From Pseudomonadota bacterium (GTDB lineage: Bacteria; Desulfobacterota; Desulfovibrionia; Desulfovibrionales; Desulfovibrionaceae): a DNA stretch of 64,000 bases. Below the pieces are notes generated by a model. The model searched no databases, was not told where the DNA came from, and saw only the letters and a list, made by a program, of their open reading frames with translations. The stretch lies in contig JAEWPX010000092.1 of the NCBI GenBank assembly GCA_023399375.1, positions 1 through 64,000 of the forward strand, written 5' to 3'. Position numbers and translations under genes: made by a program. Each line of letters begins with the position of its first letter. Position 1 is the first letter of the stretch. This document shows positions 48,916 to 56,897 of the stretch, one piece after another.

Positions 48916-49428
48916 TCAGCCCAGCCGTTGCCGGTCCAGGTTGCGCAGGTTCACGGCCTCGGCCAGATGCTCCACGCGAAGGGAAGCGTCGCCGTCGAGG
49001 TCGGCGATGGTGCGGGCGATGCGCAGGATGCGCGTGTGCGCCCGCGCCGAGAGCCCCAGCCGACGCACCGCGCCTTCGAGGAAGGCGTGCCCTTCCTGGT
49101 CCACGGCGCAGAATTTGGAGAGCCAGCGCCCGGAAAGCCGGCCGTTGACCGAAAAGGGCAGGCCCGCGTAGCGCGCCGCCTGCGTCTCGCGCGCCGCGAG
49201 CACCCGCGCGCGCATGACCGCCGAGGTCACGGGCGAGGCGTCGGCGCGCAGCTCCTTGTAAGGGACCGCCGGGACCTCTACCTGGAGATCGATGCGGTCG
49301 AGCAGCGGCCCGGACAGGCGCGTGCGGTAACGCCGCACGTCGCCGTCGGCGCAGACGCAGGCATGGCGTTCGTCGCCCAGGTAGCCGCAGGGGTGTGGTT
49401 GCGCATTTTCTGACTTTAATTTTTCCAT
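48916..49428 (-). pseudogene. comM: comM 3' fragment, cut by the integrative element
   Basis: The host-derived part is 48916-49392, the C-terminal third of a YifB/ComM Mg-chelatase-like AAA+ protein (CGYLGDERHACVC, DRIDLQVEVPA, SARAHTRILRIARTIADLD). The frame runs on to an element-derived ATG at 49428, giving a 170-aa ORF with no Shine-Dalgarno. Joined to the other half at 59496, the sequence makes a single 1536-base frame (511 aa plus stop), the usual ComM length. ComM is a branch-migration helicase in natural transformation. No intact copy remains here. Confidence 0.93.
49363..49420. other. attL of the comM-integrated element
   Basis: Host half GTAGCCGCAG (49381-49390), core GG (49391-49392), then the phage-type half GTGTGGTT (49393-49400) with outer motif TTCTGACTT at 49408-49416. 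The outer motif is the inverted partner of AAGTCAGAA in attR, at the same distance (15 bases) from the core. Confidence 0.88.
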
Positions 49429-50009
49429 ACCAAGTGAAATTATGTTTAAGTTTTAGATGTAATGTCAATATGAAATTGTTATTTAGTATTTGTTATTACA
49501 TTTTTAAATCGATAAAGCGTATTGTCCGGCAATAGCATTTGGAGTACACGTGTAGCAGGTGTGACCCCAAAAATTGTACACTAGCTAACAAAAAATATTT
49601 CGGTGGGTTAGCTCGTTCAAGAGCATCCTTACAGCATAATTTTCCTTGGAAAAAATCCCAAAAATATGCTCAATGGCATGCACGGGAAGTTTGGTAAGCA
49701 TGACTTATCCATATCTGATTTGGCTAAAAAAGCTATGTCTACTAGTTTAGTGTGAAATATTAGTTTTGCAAAGAAATATTTTCCAGTAATATGAACACGA
49801 TAGGGCGGATTGTTTTCTAACATCTTGAAAAGCAAGAATAAAAGCATGAATTGCTAGAGACAGATACAAGATGTTTGAAGCCATCTTTCATCATGTGTTG
49901 CAATTTATTGATTTCGTTTTGGACTATCTGATTCAACAATAAAGATATGTATTGATAAAACTGCACCTTTAACGCCGACAAGGTTATTTGCCGAAAAATA
50001 AAGTCACAC
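49429..50009. other. AT-rich left-end region of the element without recognised genes
   Basis: About 580 bases. There is an inverted repeat AGCTAAC (49583-49589) with GTTAGCT (49607-49613). Short leftward ORFs (49629-49847, 49817-50038) have no ribosome sites or known motifs and may be decayed sequence. The rightward promoter of the pilin operon is probably here. Confidence 0.4.
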
Positions 50010-50417
50010 ATGGCGGTATGTATGATCGTAACAAGCAATATCTCTGATTCGCTTTTCTTGAAATTGTATCGTTATTTTATTGCTTTATTTTATGTGTCTT
50101 GTGCAATTCAGTTTTTTTCAGAAACCCAAAAAATGTTATTTTTAGAAAAAATATTTACAGGGTATGCTTATTTTTGCCTTCTTATCGCTTTTTTTTCGGT
50201 ATCACCGACTATTGTCATTCTTAAAAATAAACTTTTTATTGAAAAAGTAACTCTCATTTGTATGACAAGTTTGACACTTATATTTTATTTGTTGTTATTT
50301 TTTTGTATTGCAAATGATGCTTCTTTGTCTCAATTTTTGATCAGTTTTGTATTTACGGAAATTACATTCCTACCAATACTATATTTGATATGGAAAATTG
50401 AAAATGGCACAAAATAA
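50010..50417 (+). CDS. Small four-span membrane protein
   Basis: A protein of up to 135 aa with about four hydrophobic segments (for example YRYFIALFYVSCAIQFF, AYFCLLIAFFSVSPTIVIL, ICMTSLTLIFYLLLFFCI, and the last ISFVFTEITFLPILYLIW). The start is uncertain (ATG 50010 or 50022), with no clear Shine-Dalgarno. The stop lies 14 bases inside the first pilin gene, so translational coupling is likely. No family recognised. It could be an accessory membrane partner for the pilin-like proteins. Confidence 0.6.
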   Translation: MAVCMIVTSNISDSLFLKLYRYFIALFYVSCAIQFFSETQKMLFLEKIFTGYAYFCLLIAFFSVSPTIVILKNKLFIEKVTLICMTSLTLIFYLLLFFCIANDASLSQFLISFVFTEITFLPILYLIWKIENGTK

Positions 50418-50778
50418 AGGGTTTTCGCTTCTAGAAATCGTATGTGTTCTACTTGTTTTAGGAGTATTGGCAATTATTGCTGTTCCAAAATATACCGACA
50501 CTGGTGTCGAAACTCTTGCTGATGCTGCAATATTAAAAGATTCTTTACGTCAAACCATAATGAGGGCAATGGCAGATTTGTCTACAGCGAATTGGAACAT
50601 TGTTGTTGCCAGTAAAAGCGTTGGGATATATAAAGATACTTCTTTAGTGTCATCGTACTCTCTAAGTGTATATAGTGGATCGTTTTCAATCTCGTTTAAC
50701 AATCTAGGTCAACCACAAGGAACTTATTCATTGCCGTATTCTATAACAATTGACTCGGAAACAGGTTATATCCCTTGA
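50404..50778 (+). CDS. Type IV pilin-like protein 1
   Basis: A protein of 124 aa. The prepilin leader MAQNKG is followed by the N-methylation motif with Phe at +1 and Glu at +5 (G|FSLLEIVCVLLVLGVLAIIA). The hydrophobic helix is followed by a short Ser/Tyr-rich beta domain (SLSVYSGSFSISFNNLG) with no Cys pair. The size suggests a minor pilin or pseudopilin. It overlaps the next gene by four bases (TTGA). Assembly needs a host prepilin peptidase and secretion ATPase, none of which is in this window. Confidence 0.85.
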   Translation: MAQNKGFSLLEIVCVLLVLGVLAIIAVPKYTDTGVETLADAAILKDSLRQTIMRAMADLSTANWNIVVASKSVGIYKDTSLVSSYSLSVYSGSFSISFNNLGQPQGTYSLPYSITIDSETGYIP

Positions 50779-51179
50779 AGAATACATCGTTTGGTTTTAC
50801 CTTGATTGAAGTGATTGCAATATTTGTAGTTGGTGCCATATTGGCGGCAATGACCATGCCATATTTTTATTCTGGAGTTTTGTCTCAAGCAACTCCGGCT
50901 AATAGATTAGTTGTGTCCACAAAACTAAACAATGCCATGGAAACAATCGTTAGTGATTTTAATACAAATAACAGTTTTACAACAAAAAATTCTACAACTT
51001 TGACTACTTTTGCTGCAAAAGTTAATTCGTTTTCTACTAACTATGGAAGTTCTTGCTCGACATGTACTGCGACGGCGTCAACAGCTACTGTGGGCTCTTT
51101 AACAACCGCAGTTTTGGTAACTTTGACCAGTGAAAATAATGAAAAACTTTACAGAATATTTACAATTCAATCAAATTAA
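50775..51179 (+). CDS. Type IV pilin-like protein 2
   Basis: A protein of 134 aa. It starts at TTG 50775, which overlaps the previous stop. Leader MKNTSFG is followed by FTLIEVIAIFVVGAILAAMT, with Glu at +5. The C-terminal domain is Thr/Ser-rich, with a close Cys pair in SSCSTCTAT. A minor pilin of an assembled pilus or pseudopilus is likely. The TTG start and tight overlap favour coupled translation. Confidence 0.83.
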   Translation: MKNTSFGFTLIEVIAIFVVGAILAAMTMPYFYSGVLSQATPANRLVVSTKLNNAMETIVSDFNTNNSFTTKNSTTLTTFAAKVNSFSTNYGSSCSTCTATASTATVGSLTTAVLVTLTSENNEKLYRIFTIQSN

Positions 51180-51630
51180 TTATCGATCAAGAAAGAACAA
51201 TGGCTTTTCTTTGATCGAAGTAATTTGTGTTCTCGTGCTGGTTGGATTGATCGGGACATACTTTTTGTATGGGTACATGAACTCTGTTCGAGCTCATGTT
51301 TATGCTGACCAAGATTACCAACAAAGCCAAAAAAACCAAGCAGCAATTCTTCGTTTAATGCTTGAAATGCAATCAGCATCGTCGGTTTCGGTCGCAAGTA
51401 ATGTAATTTCTTACACCTATAGCAGTTACATAAGAACGATTTATTTGTCTGGTGCAAATTTAATTTTACACAAAAATTTAGACAGCACTAATCATATCTT
51501 GACAGATAATGTTTCAAGTTTTTCGGCATCATATGATTCATCGTCAAAAATTTTATCCATAACATTGTCATCAAGCTACGCAAATTCGGCTACTATCGTA
51601 TTCTCTGAAACAATCTATATTCCTAATTAA
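51139..51630 (+). CDS. Type IV pilin-like protein 3
   Basis: A protein of about 163 aa. It has a longer leader (MKNFTEYLQFNQINYRSRKN, then NG) before FSLIEVICVLVLVGLIGTYF, with Glu at +5. The rest is Ser/Tyr-rich with many predicted strands. The ATG 51139 lies inside the end of pilin 2, and GTG 51130 is also possible. The long leader is like that of some GspJ/PilW-type pseudopilins. Confidence 0.82.
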   Translation: MKNFTEYLQFNQINYRSRKNNGFSLIEVICVLVLVGLIGTYFLYGYMNSVRAHVYADQDYQQSQKNQAAILRLMLEMQSASSVSVASNVISYTYSSYIRTIYLSGANLILHKNLDSTNHILTDNVSSFSASYDSSSKILSITLSSSYANSATIVFSETIYIPN

Positions 51631-51642
51631 TTAGGAGTATTT

Positions 51643-53106
51643 ATGGGAAAGAACATGTATAATATTAATATGAATCGAAAGCGAAGTTATATTTCCTGCA
51701 ATTTCCAATCAGCAAAAATAGGCGGGTCTGTTCTTATTGTTGTCGTGGCTGCTATAATTATATTGTCAGCATTATCCCTTTGGATGTCTACCGAATCAAG
51801 TGTTTCTGTCTTAAATCAACTTGAATTGAATAAAGCAGATACAGCTAGAAATCTAGCGTATTCTGGCGTAGAATATGTAAAGGGCTTAAGCTACTCATAT
51901 CAAAGCCAAAACAAAACATTTAGTGAATTTTATAATGACTTAACATCCAATAGTGGAACATATGCTATTGGAACTAATGCTGGAAGTTTTATTGTCACTG
52001 TTCCATCGTACAGCACGTCTGGAAGCACTACAACCTATACAGTAAACGTTGTTGGTTTAACCCCAAGTGGCTTTGGGCAAGCAAAATATCAAATTCCAAA
52101 TGCACTTAGTTTAGCATATACCTATACAGCTGGAGTAAATCCTGATGTGCCACAAGCATTATATGTAGCAAATACAATAAATTTTTCAGGAAATTACTAT
52201 TCCGGAGATAGTATATTTACTACGGCAACATTTAATGGTGGTCAGACCATCGCGGGGTCGTTGGATTATATTGCAAGCGGATCGTCGTGTTTGCTTTTGA
52301 ACGGTGGAGGAAGTACTTATGGAAATACTGATCGCAGTTCTCATATTTGCTCTACAAATTGTATCGTATTGAGCGGATGGGGAACTGTGTATGGAACTAT
52401 GACAGCACAAGGTGATATTGATATTCAATCTGGAAATGTTTATGGAGATATTTTTTCAGGAGGAAATGTAACAATTAATGGAAATTCAACGGTTCATGGA
52501 AATGTTAATGCTGTTGGGTCAATTACGATACTTTCAGGACAAATAACTGGAAATCAAACAAAACTTGGCTCTAAACCAAGTACTTGTGTTGGTTATTCTT
52601 TAAAAGATTATGTTCAATTAACCCCAACGCAATCTGCTGTCAACTTGGGATGGGTTAGTTCTCCTTATGTAATTACTGGTTCTACAAATATTAATGATAA
52701 AACTTGGATTTTCCCAAGTTTTAAAATGTCGAACGGAGGAACGTATTTGTGTCTTGATTTGTCCGCAGACAATTCATATGTCAATATATTTGTAAATGGA
52801 GATTTCAGTTTATCCGGTCAGCTTCAATTGAAAGTGTCTTCTTCTGGGCAATGTGTAAATGCAAGTTCATATTCTTTGAGTGATCAAAAAAAATATGCTA
52901 AACGTATTTACATGGCAGTTGGTGGGAAAACTACTTTTTCAAGTAGTGCGCACAACTGGGTAGGTACAATATTTTCGCAAGGAGATATAAAGGCAACAAG
53001 CACAATGAATGTTGTGGGAGCATTGTACTCTAAAGGTACAGTCAATACAGGAGGCGGAACAAGCACATATTTTGTTATGTCTGATTATGCGAACACGACA
53101 TGGTAG
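51643..53106 (+). CDS. PilX/GspK-like large minor pilin with beta-solenoid-type repeats
   Basis: A protein of 487 aa. After about 27 residues comes GG|SVLIVVVAAIIILSALSLWM, a PilX-N-like start without Glu at +5, as in GspK/PilX pilins. The helix continues SVSVLNQLELNKADTARNLA. From about residue 170 there are Gly/Asn/Thr-rich units of bactofilin-like form (GTMTAQGDIDIQSGNVYGDI, and SGGNVTINGNSTVHGNVNAV) that suggest a beta-solenoid. A second such set lies at the C-terminus (GTIFSQGDIKATSTMNVVGA). AGGAG precedes the ATG. It probably caps the tip of the pilus-like fibre, which is inference from family habit. Confidence 0.83.
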   Translation: MGKNMYNINMNRKRSYISCNFQSAKIGGSVLIVVVAAIIILSALSLWMSTESSVSVLNQLELNKADTARNLAYSGVEYVKGLSYSYQSQNKTFSEFYNDLTSNSGTYAIGTNAGSFIVTVPSYSTSGSTTTYTVNVVGLTPSGFGQAKYQIPNALSLAYTYTAGVNPDVPQALYVANTINFSGNYYSGDSIFTTATFNGGQTIAGSLDYIASGSSCLLLNGGGSTYGNTDRSSHICSTNCIVLSGWGTVYGTMTAQGDIDIQSGNVYGDIFSGGNVTINGNSTVHGNVNAVGSITILSGQITGNQTKLGSKPSTCVGYSLKDYVQLTPTQSAVNLGWVSSPYVITGSTNINDKTWIFPSFKMSNGGTYLCLDLSADNSYVNIFVNGDFSLSGQLQLKVSSSGQCVNASSYSLSDQKKYAKRIYMAVGGKTTFSSSAHNWVGTIFSQGDIKATSTMNVVGALYSKGTVNTGGGTSTYFVMSDYANTTW

Positions 53107-53113
53107 CCTGTGT

Positions 53114-53800
53114 TTAGTTTTTGTGTATAGCGGTTAGCATTCTGCAGACAGTTGATTGTGACCAATAGCCGCCTCGGGGCGCAGGTATGCCAAGTAAATT
53201 CAATTCGTTTACCATGGCACGTTGGCTTAATCTTCTTTCTTTCATTGAAAGAAAAATATTACTTAATGAAATTACTCTTGCATCAGCTTTAGCTTTTGTT
53301 GCCGCAACAGCTTTTCCTTGAATCTTCAAAACATCATGATTTTTTGATGCCATGCCTAACTTTTTTCCTTGAGCTTTTCTGGCAGCAAGTGCTTCTTTTG
53401 TTCTACTAGAAATCAAATCTCTTTCAATTTGAGCCGCAAGTGCCATTGAAGAAATAATTGCAGTGGTTGCAATATCATTTTTCCCATTGAGCTTTAATTT
53501 TAGCTTTGAAACATGGGTGATCACACCCCGGTCTCCCAAGATTTCCACCACTGTAAGCACTTCTCGAACGGATCGTGCTAGCCGTGAAAACTCCGTGACC
53601 AAGAGGATGTCCCCCCTTCGGAGTGCCAAGACCTGATCAATCTGCCTGGTTTTGAAATCCTTCCTTGACGAAACCCCATCGGCTTCGATCCACGTGGTGA
53701 TGACCAGACCAAGCTCCCGGGCATAAGCTTCAAGCTCATGGCGCTGGTTGGTCACGTCTTGGTGATCGGTTGAGACGCGGATATAGGCGGCAACGGTCAT
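53114..53800 (-). CDS. Small serine recombinase (resolvase/invertase type)
   Basis: A protein of 228 aa from ATG 53800 (MTVAAYIRVSTDHQ). Catalytic Ser lies in YIRVSTDHQ, followed by the family core (LLVTEFSRLARSVREVLTVV and GVITHVSKLKLKLNGKND). A C-terminal HTH (RLSQRAMVNELNLLGIPAPR) completes it. GGAG stands seven bases upstream. The 5' half is GC-richer than the 3' half and the rest of the element, so the gene may be a chimera. An inverted repeat just upstream could be its binding site. It converges with the pilin gene end (7 bases apart). Confidence 0.9.
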   Translation of the reverse strand: MTVAAYIRVSTDHQDVTNQRHELEAYARELGLVITTWIEADGVSSRKDFKTRQIDQVLALRRGDILLVTEFSRLARSVREVLTVVEILGDRGVITHVSKLKLKLNGKNDIATTAIISSMALAAQIERDLISSRTKEALAARKAQGKKLGMASKNHDVLKIQGKAVAATKAKADARVISLSNIFLSMKERRLSQRAMVNELNLLGIPAPRGGYWSQSTVCRMLTAIHKN

Positions 53801-53829
53801 TTTCGGGCTCCAGGGTTTCTGCATTTTTG

Positions 53830-53867
53830 TTGATTCAAATCTTAACGGTCATTGAAATTTGAATCAA
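53830..53867. promoter_or_regulatory. Inverted repeat upstream of resolvase (res-like site)
   Basis: TTGATTCAAAT (53830-53840) and ATTTGAATCAA (53857-53867) are perfect 11-bp inverted arms with a 16-base spacer, 30 bases before the resolvase ATG. Confidence 0.65.
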
Positions 53868-53918
53868 GAGAAAATGAGGCTCTAACCCTTAATGTCAAGT
53901 ATTACTATAGGGAAGAAA

Positions 53919-54158
53919 AGACAGACGCAAAAGACAGACGGTTTTTAGAAAAAAACCAGTAGTAGCAAGAGGAAGACAGTGAGACAGACGAAAATGAATA
54001 TTAGCAACATATATAATAAATATATATTACATTAGTTGTATATTGTTAACACTCATTTCGTTTGTCTCATCTGTATCATCTGTCTTTAGTTATGCTACTA
54101 CTGCATTTTATCCACTATATTTTTTCAATCGTCTGTCTTGCGTTTGTCTCGTCTGTCT
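53919..54158. other. Candidate replication origin: inverted 9-bp iterons around an AT-rich core
   Basis: Left arm: AGACAGACG at 53919-53927, 53932-53940 and 53982-53990, with a partial unit at 53974. Right arm (opposite orientation, CGTCTGTCT and one-base variants): 54059-54067, 54068-54076, 54077-54085, 54130-54138, 54141-54149, 54150-54158. A 10-bp inverted pair AGTAGTAGCA (53958-53967) and TGCTACTACT (54093-54102) sits inside each arm. The centre (53991-54058) is nearly all A/T. It ends 13 bases before the primase-helicase stop. Layout matches that described for satellite-island origins. Confidence 0.8.
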
Positions 54159-54171
54159 CATAAATTTACAA

Positions 54172-56307
54172 TTATATTTTTTGATATCCTCTATATTCCT
54201 TGCCATCAATTCTTTTCTTTTTAATTTCATACCCAAATCTAAAAAATGATTTTCTCAAATCATTATTGTTTATTTTTCTTCCGTTCTGTAAGCACCAATC
54301 TTTGAAAGAAGATGCTTTTATAAAGCCATCATCGTTGCAACTATTTCTGATAATATCAGGTAAAAATTCATTTACATATTCATCAACAACCTCTTCTGTA
54401 TATGATGATTTTGATTCAACAATTTCGCGGTGGTATACTGTTTCAGGTGCATTCCTAGGTAAGCCAGAAAAATCAACAGCTTTCAATTCCTCAAATAAAT
54501 GTTTAGCATTATTTTGCAAGATATTCCACATTCTGTCAACAATATTTTTTTCATCTTGATTAACTATATTTCTATTTTTAACTTTAATTTTTGATTTTAA
54601 CACAAGCCATCTTCCATCATTTTCTTCAATAGGAAAACCATCGCCATGATTTGTAGCCATCATAAACATAATGTGACTTGGGACAACATACTGGTCTTTT
54701 CGCATAGCACGTACTTTCAAAAATTTTGCAGTAATTTTGTCCTTCATGTCATTTTGAAAATCCAGAAGTTCTTTTTTTCCTGCAACCATTTCGTCAAAAA
54801 ACACTAAGCGTTTTCCTTCAAAATCCCCATTAAAAATTCCATCTACTTGCTTTGGAGTTCTCATTGATGTGTTTTGAACGCCTATTAATGCAGAAATAAT
54901 TTCGAATAAAATTCCCTTACCACTTCCCTTTTCACCATAAAGTGCTAAACCCCAATCTGGTTTTGTGAGTTTCCCATGAACACAACATGCTATCCATTGC
55001 AGCAAAAGTTCACTTTCATCATAGTTGATGTTCAAAAATGTTTTCAATATTTTTAGAGCATCTCCAGGGTTATATGTTTCACCTATATTTTGTGGGACAA
55101 AGGGTGTCCATTTTGAAAACAATTTTTTATTTTCGAAATCAATAACGCCATCATATCCCCACCAATGCACAGTATCGTATATTCTTTCTAGCTGTTGAAT
55201 GGCAACGTTGAAGATTTTAGCTCCACATACGCTTTTAATTAACGAATCACGCCCAATTCCATTAAGTTCTTCAAATGTATTTTTGTTAATAATGGAATTT
55301 GTTTTTGAGCAAAAGTACCATTCATTTTTAATGTTTTGAATTCCATTTTGTTCTCTTTCGTTACAATCATCTATTGATAGAATTTGTTTATTTTTTGTTT
55401 TTGGTACTTTCCAACCATTGTCCATTGCAATCTTGAAAATTGTTGCAATTGTTACTTTTTTTCCAGTATAAGTATCAAAAGAATTCCATTTATAATCAAT
55501 ATTATTTTGATTGAATTTTGCAGACCGTGAACTCCAATCAGACCATAATTGCTTGGCATCTTCACTTGCAAAAAATGAATTATGTAGAGCCATACCAACT
55601 TTTAGCCAAACTTGATAATCTTCACAGTCAATATAATTCAAAGCACCTGTTACTTTTGCAAAATCATTATTTGAATCAGTCTTAAACATATTTGTTTGTT
55701 TTTCCTCTTTTATTGGAATGTTGTCGTTTACTTCAATATTTTCTGTTTCCGCAACTTGAAGTGGTATTGAGTTGTAATTTATATAACAATTTTCATCATA
55801 TGAAAGAAACATCAATCGAGAAATGTCTTTTGTCGCAACATCTATCTCGCATCCAGTTTCTTCCATTAAATAACCATGCACATTTTTCCAAATAGTTAAA
55901 AAATCTTTACAAACTTTTTCAACATGTATTATTGCCTTAACACCTTTTCCAGACGGGCTAATGAAGCACATTTTTACACATTCTAATTTAGACAATTTAT
56001 GTTTCAATTCAAGCGGATTTTCAATATGGTCAAAATCTGCTTGTACAAATTCAACATTTTCAGCATTAAATTTTTCTTTACGTCTACTTCCTTCAAAACA
56101 ACCTGACAAAGTCACCCAGGGCAATTTCTTTTTGAGTTCATTTTGTACTTCTTCGTCGGCATTTCTTATGGCATCAAAAATTTGTTTATTTTCCCCATCA
56201 GTAATATAATCATACACGTCAACAAGTGACAATTTGTTATATTTTTCTTTTTCACCAAATCCAATTCCTGCACTAAACATTTTAACATTTTGTAATTCAT
56301 TTCCCAT
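54172..56307 (-). CDS. Replication protein: VirE_N/PriCT-2 primase-helicase with D5-like ATPase
   Basis: A protein of 711 aa. Residues about 30-190 look like the VirE N-terminal/BT4734-like domain (KLPWVTLSGCF, then VQADFDHIEN and MCFISPSGKGVKAIIH). Residues about 219-290 look like PriCT-2 (GALNYIDCEDYQVWLKVGMA). The C-terminal SF3-type ATPase has Walker A GEKGSGKG near residue 455, Walker B RLVFFDE near 499, and sensor-like MMATNHGDGFPIEENDGRW. AAAGGAG precedes the ATG. It follows the HTH gene by 16 bases. The origin-like locus lies directly after its stop. It probably initiates element replication. Confidence 0.9.
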   Translation of the reverse strand: MGNELQNVKMFSAGIGFGEKEKYNKLSLVDVYDYITDGENKQIFDAIRNADEEVQNELKKKLPWVTLSGCFEGSRRKEKFNAENVEFVQADFDHIENPLELKHKLSKLECVKMCFISPSGKGVKAIIHVEKVCKDFLTIWKNVHGYLMEETGCEIDVATKDISRLMFLSYDENCYINYNSIPLQVAETENIEVNDNIPIKEEKQTNMFKTDSNNDFAKVTGALNYIDCEDYQVWLKVGMALHNSFFASEDAKQLWSDWSSRSAKFNQNNIDYKWNSFDTYTGKKVTIATIFKIAMDNGWKVPKTKNKQILSIDDCNEREQNGIQNIKNEWYFCSKTNSIINKNTFEELNGIGRDSLIKSVCGAKIFNVAIQQLERIYDTVHWWGYDGVIDFENKKLFSKWTPFVPQNIGETYNPGDALKILKTFLNINYDESELLLQWIACCVHGKLTKPDWGLALYGEKGSGKGILFEIISALIGVQNTSMRTPKQVDGIFNGDFEGKRLVFFDEMVAGKKELLDFQNDMKDKITAKFLKVRAMRKDQYVVPSHIMFMMATNHGDGFPIEENDGRWLVLKSKIKVKNRNIVNQDEKNIVDRMWNILQNNAKHLFEELKAVDFSGLPRNAPETVYHREIVESKSSYTEEVVDEYVNEFLPDIIRNSCNDDGFIKASSFKDWCLQNGRKINNNDLRKSFFRFGYEIKKKRIDGKEYRGYQKI

Positions 56308-56323
56308 TGTTACTACTCCTTTT

Positions 56324-56506
56324 TTATTTCATTTTTTCTTTCAGCATCATCAAATCATCTTTTTTTATCATTTGTTTTGTCCGATTAGGATAACTTTTCA
56401 AGAATCCACGCCAAATATATGTGTAAAAGGTGCTTTTGCTTAAACCCAAAAATTCAGCACTTTCTTTTACAGAAAGATACCCATCATCACAAATTGATAC
56501 TCTCAT
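56324..56506 (-). CDS. Excisionase-like helix-turn-helix protein
   Basis: A protein of 60 aa with one HTH of the MerR/excisionase (Xis) type: YLSVKESAEFLGLSKSTFYT, then YIWRGFLKSYPNR and a basic end. AAAAGGAGGT precedes the ATG. Located upstream of the replication gene in the same operon, so it may control excision or rep expression. Both roles are known for small proteins of this size; the choice here is open. Confidence 0.82.
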   Translation of the reverse strand: MRVSICDDGYLSVKESAEFLGLSKSTFYTYIWRGFLKSYPNRTKQMIKKDDLMMLKEKMK

Positions 56507-56897
56507 ATTTTTACCTCCTTTTATTTTTTATTTATATTTTTTCTTAGAAATTTTCCAAAAATAAATCCATTTTTTGAAAAAAAATCACACTTAGATAAAA
56601 ACTTGCAGTACTTGATATAAATAACAGTAAGAACATTTTGTAAAGATTCCATTGTGTTATTCGTATTTTTCAAAAAAAGAGGTTGGTAAATACCAACCTT
56701 TTTTCATTTGCAATCCCACTCACGCTAACATCTATAAACTTTCATACAAATCCAACCATGATTCTAGTAAAAAATAATACACTTTCTTGCCAGAATTGTA
56801 TTTTTTCATCATACTTTTGTATAAATATAAATACATTAAGTATTATAGTTATATTAAAACAATACAAAATATACATTAATATAAGGAGGTTTACAAA
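56507..56897. other. Divergent leader between HTH gene and RHH gene with hairpin
   Basis: About 390 AT-rich bases. A perfect hairpin GGTTGGTA/TACCAACC (56681-56688, 56691-56698) lies inside. Promoters for both directions must be here. No ORF with a ribosome site is visible. Confidence 0.55.
56672..56704. terminator. Bidirectional-looking terminator hairpin inside divergent leader
   Basis: An A-run (56672-56678), stem of 8 bp with a two-base loop and a T-run (56699-56704) on the other side. Its position between divergent genes is unusual for a terminator. Confidence 0.6.

Noticed and set aside
49596..49640. tRNA-like D-arm text (TTAGCTC ... GAGC) near the element's left end
   Set aside because: Only one short arm resembles a tRNA. 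No acceptor stem, anticodon loop or T-arm can be fitted, so it is probably chance.
49629..50038. Leftward ORFs of about 70 aa in the left end of the element, possibly a decayed transposase
   Set aside because: No ribosome site, motif or inverted terminal repeat is visible. They are short and could be random in AT-rich DNA.
54043..54249. Rightward 68-aa ORF over the iteron region
   Set aside because: It runs antisense through the repeat array and the end of the rep gene, with no ribosome site. Its protein is just translated repeats.
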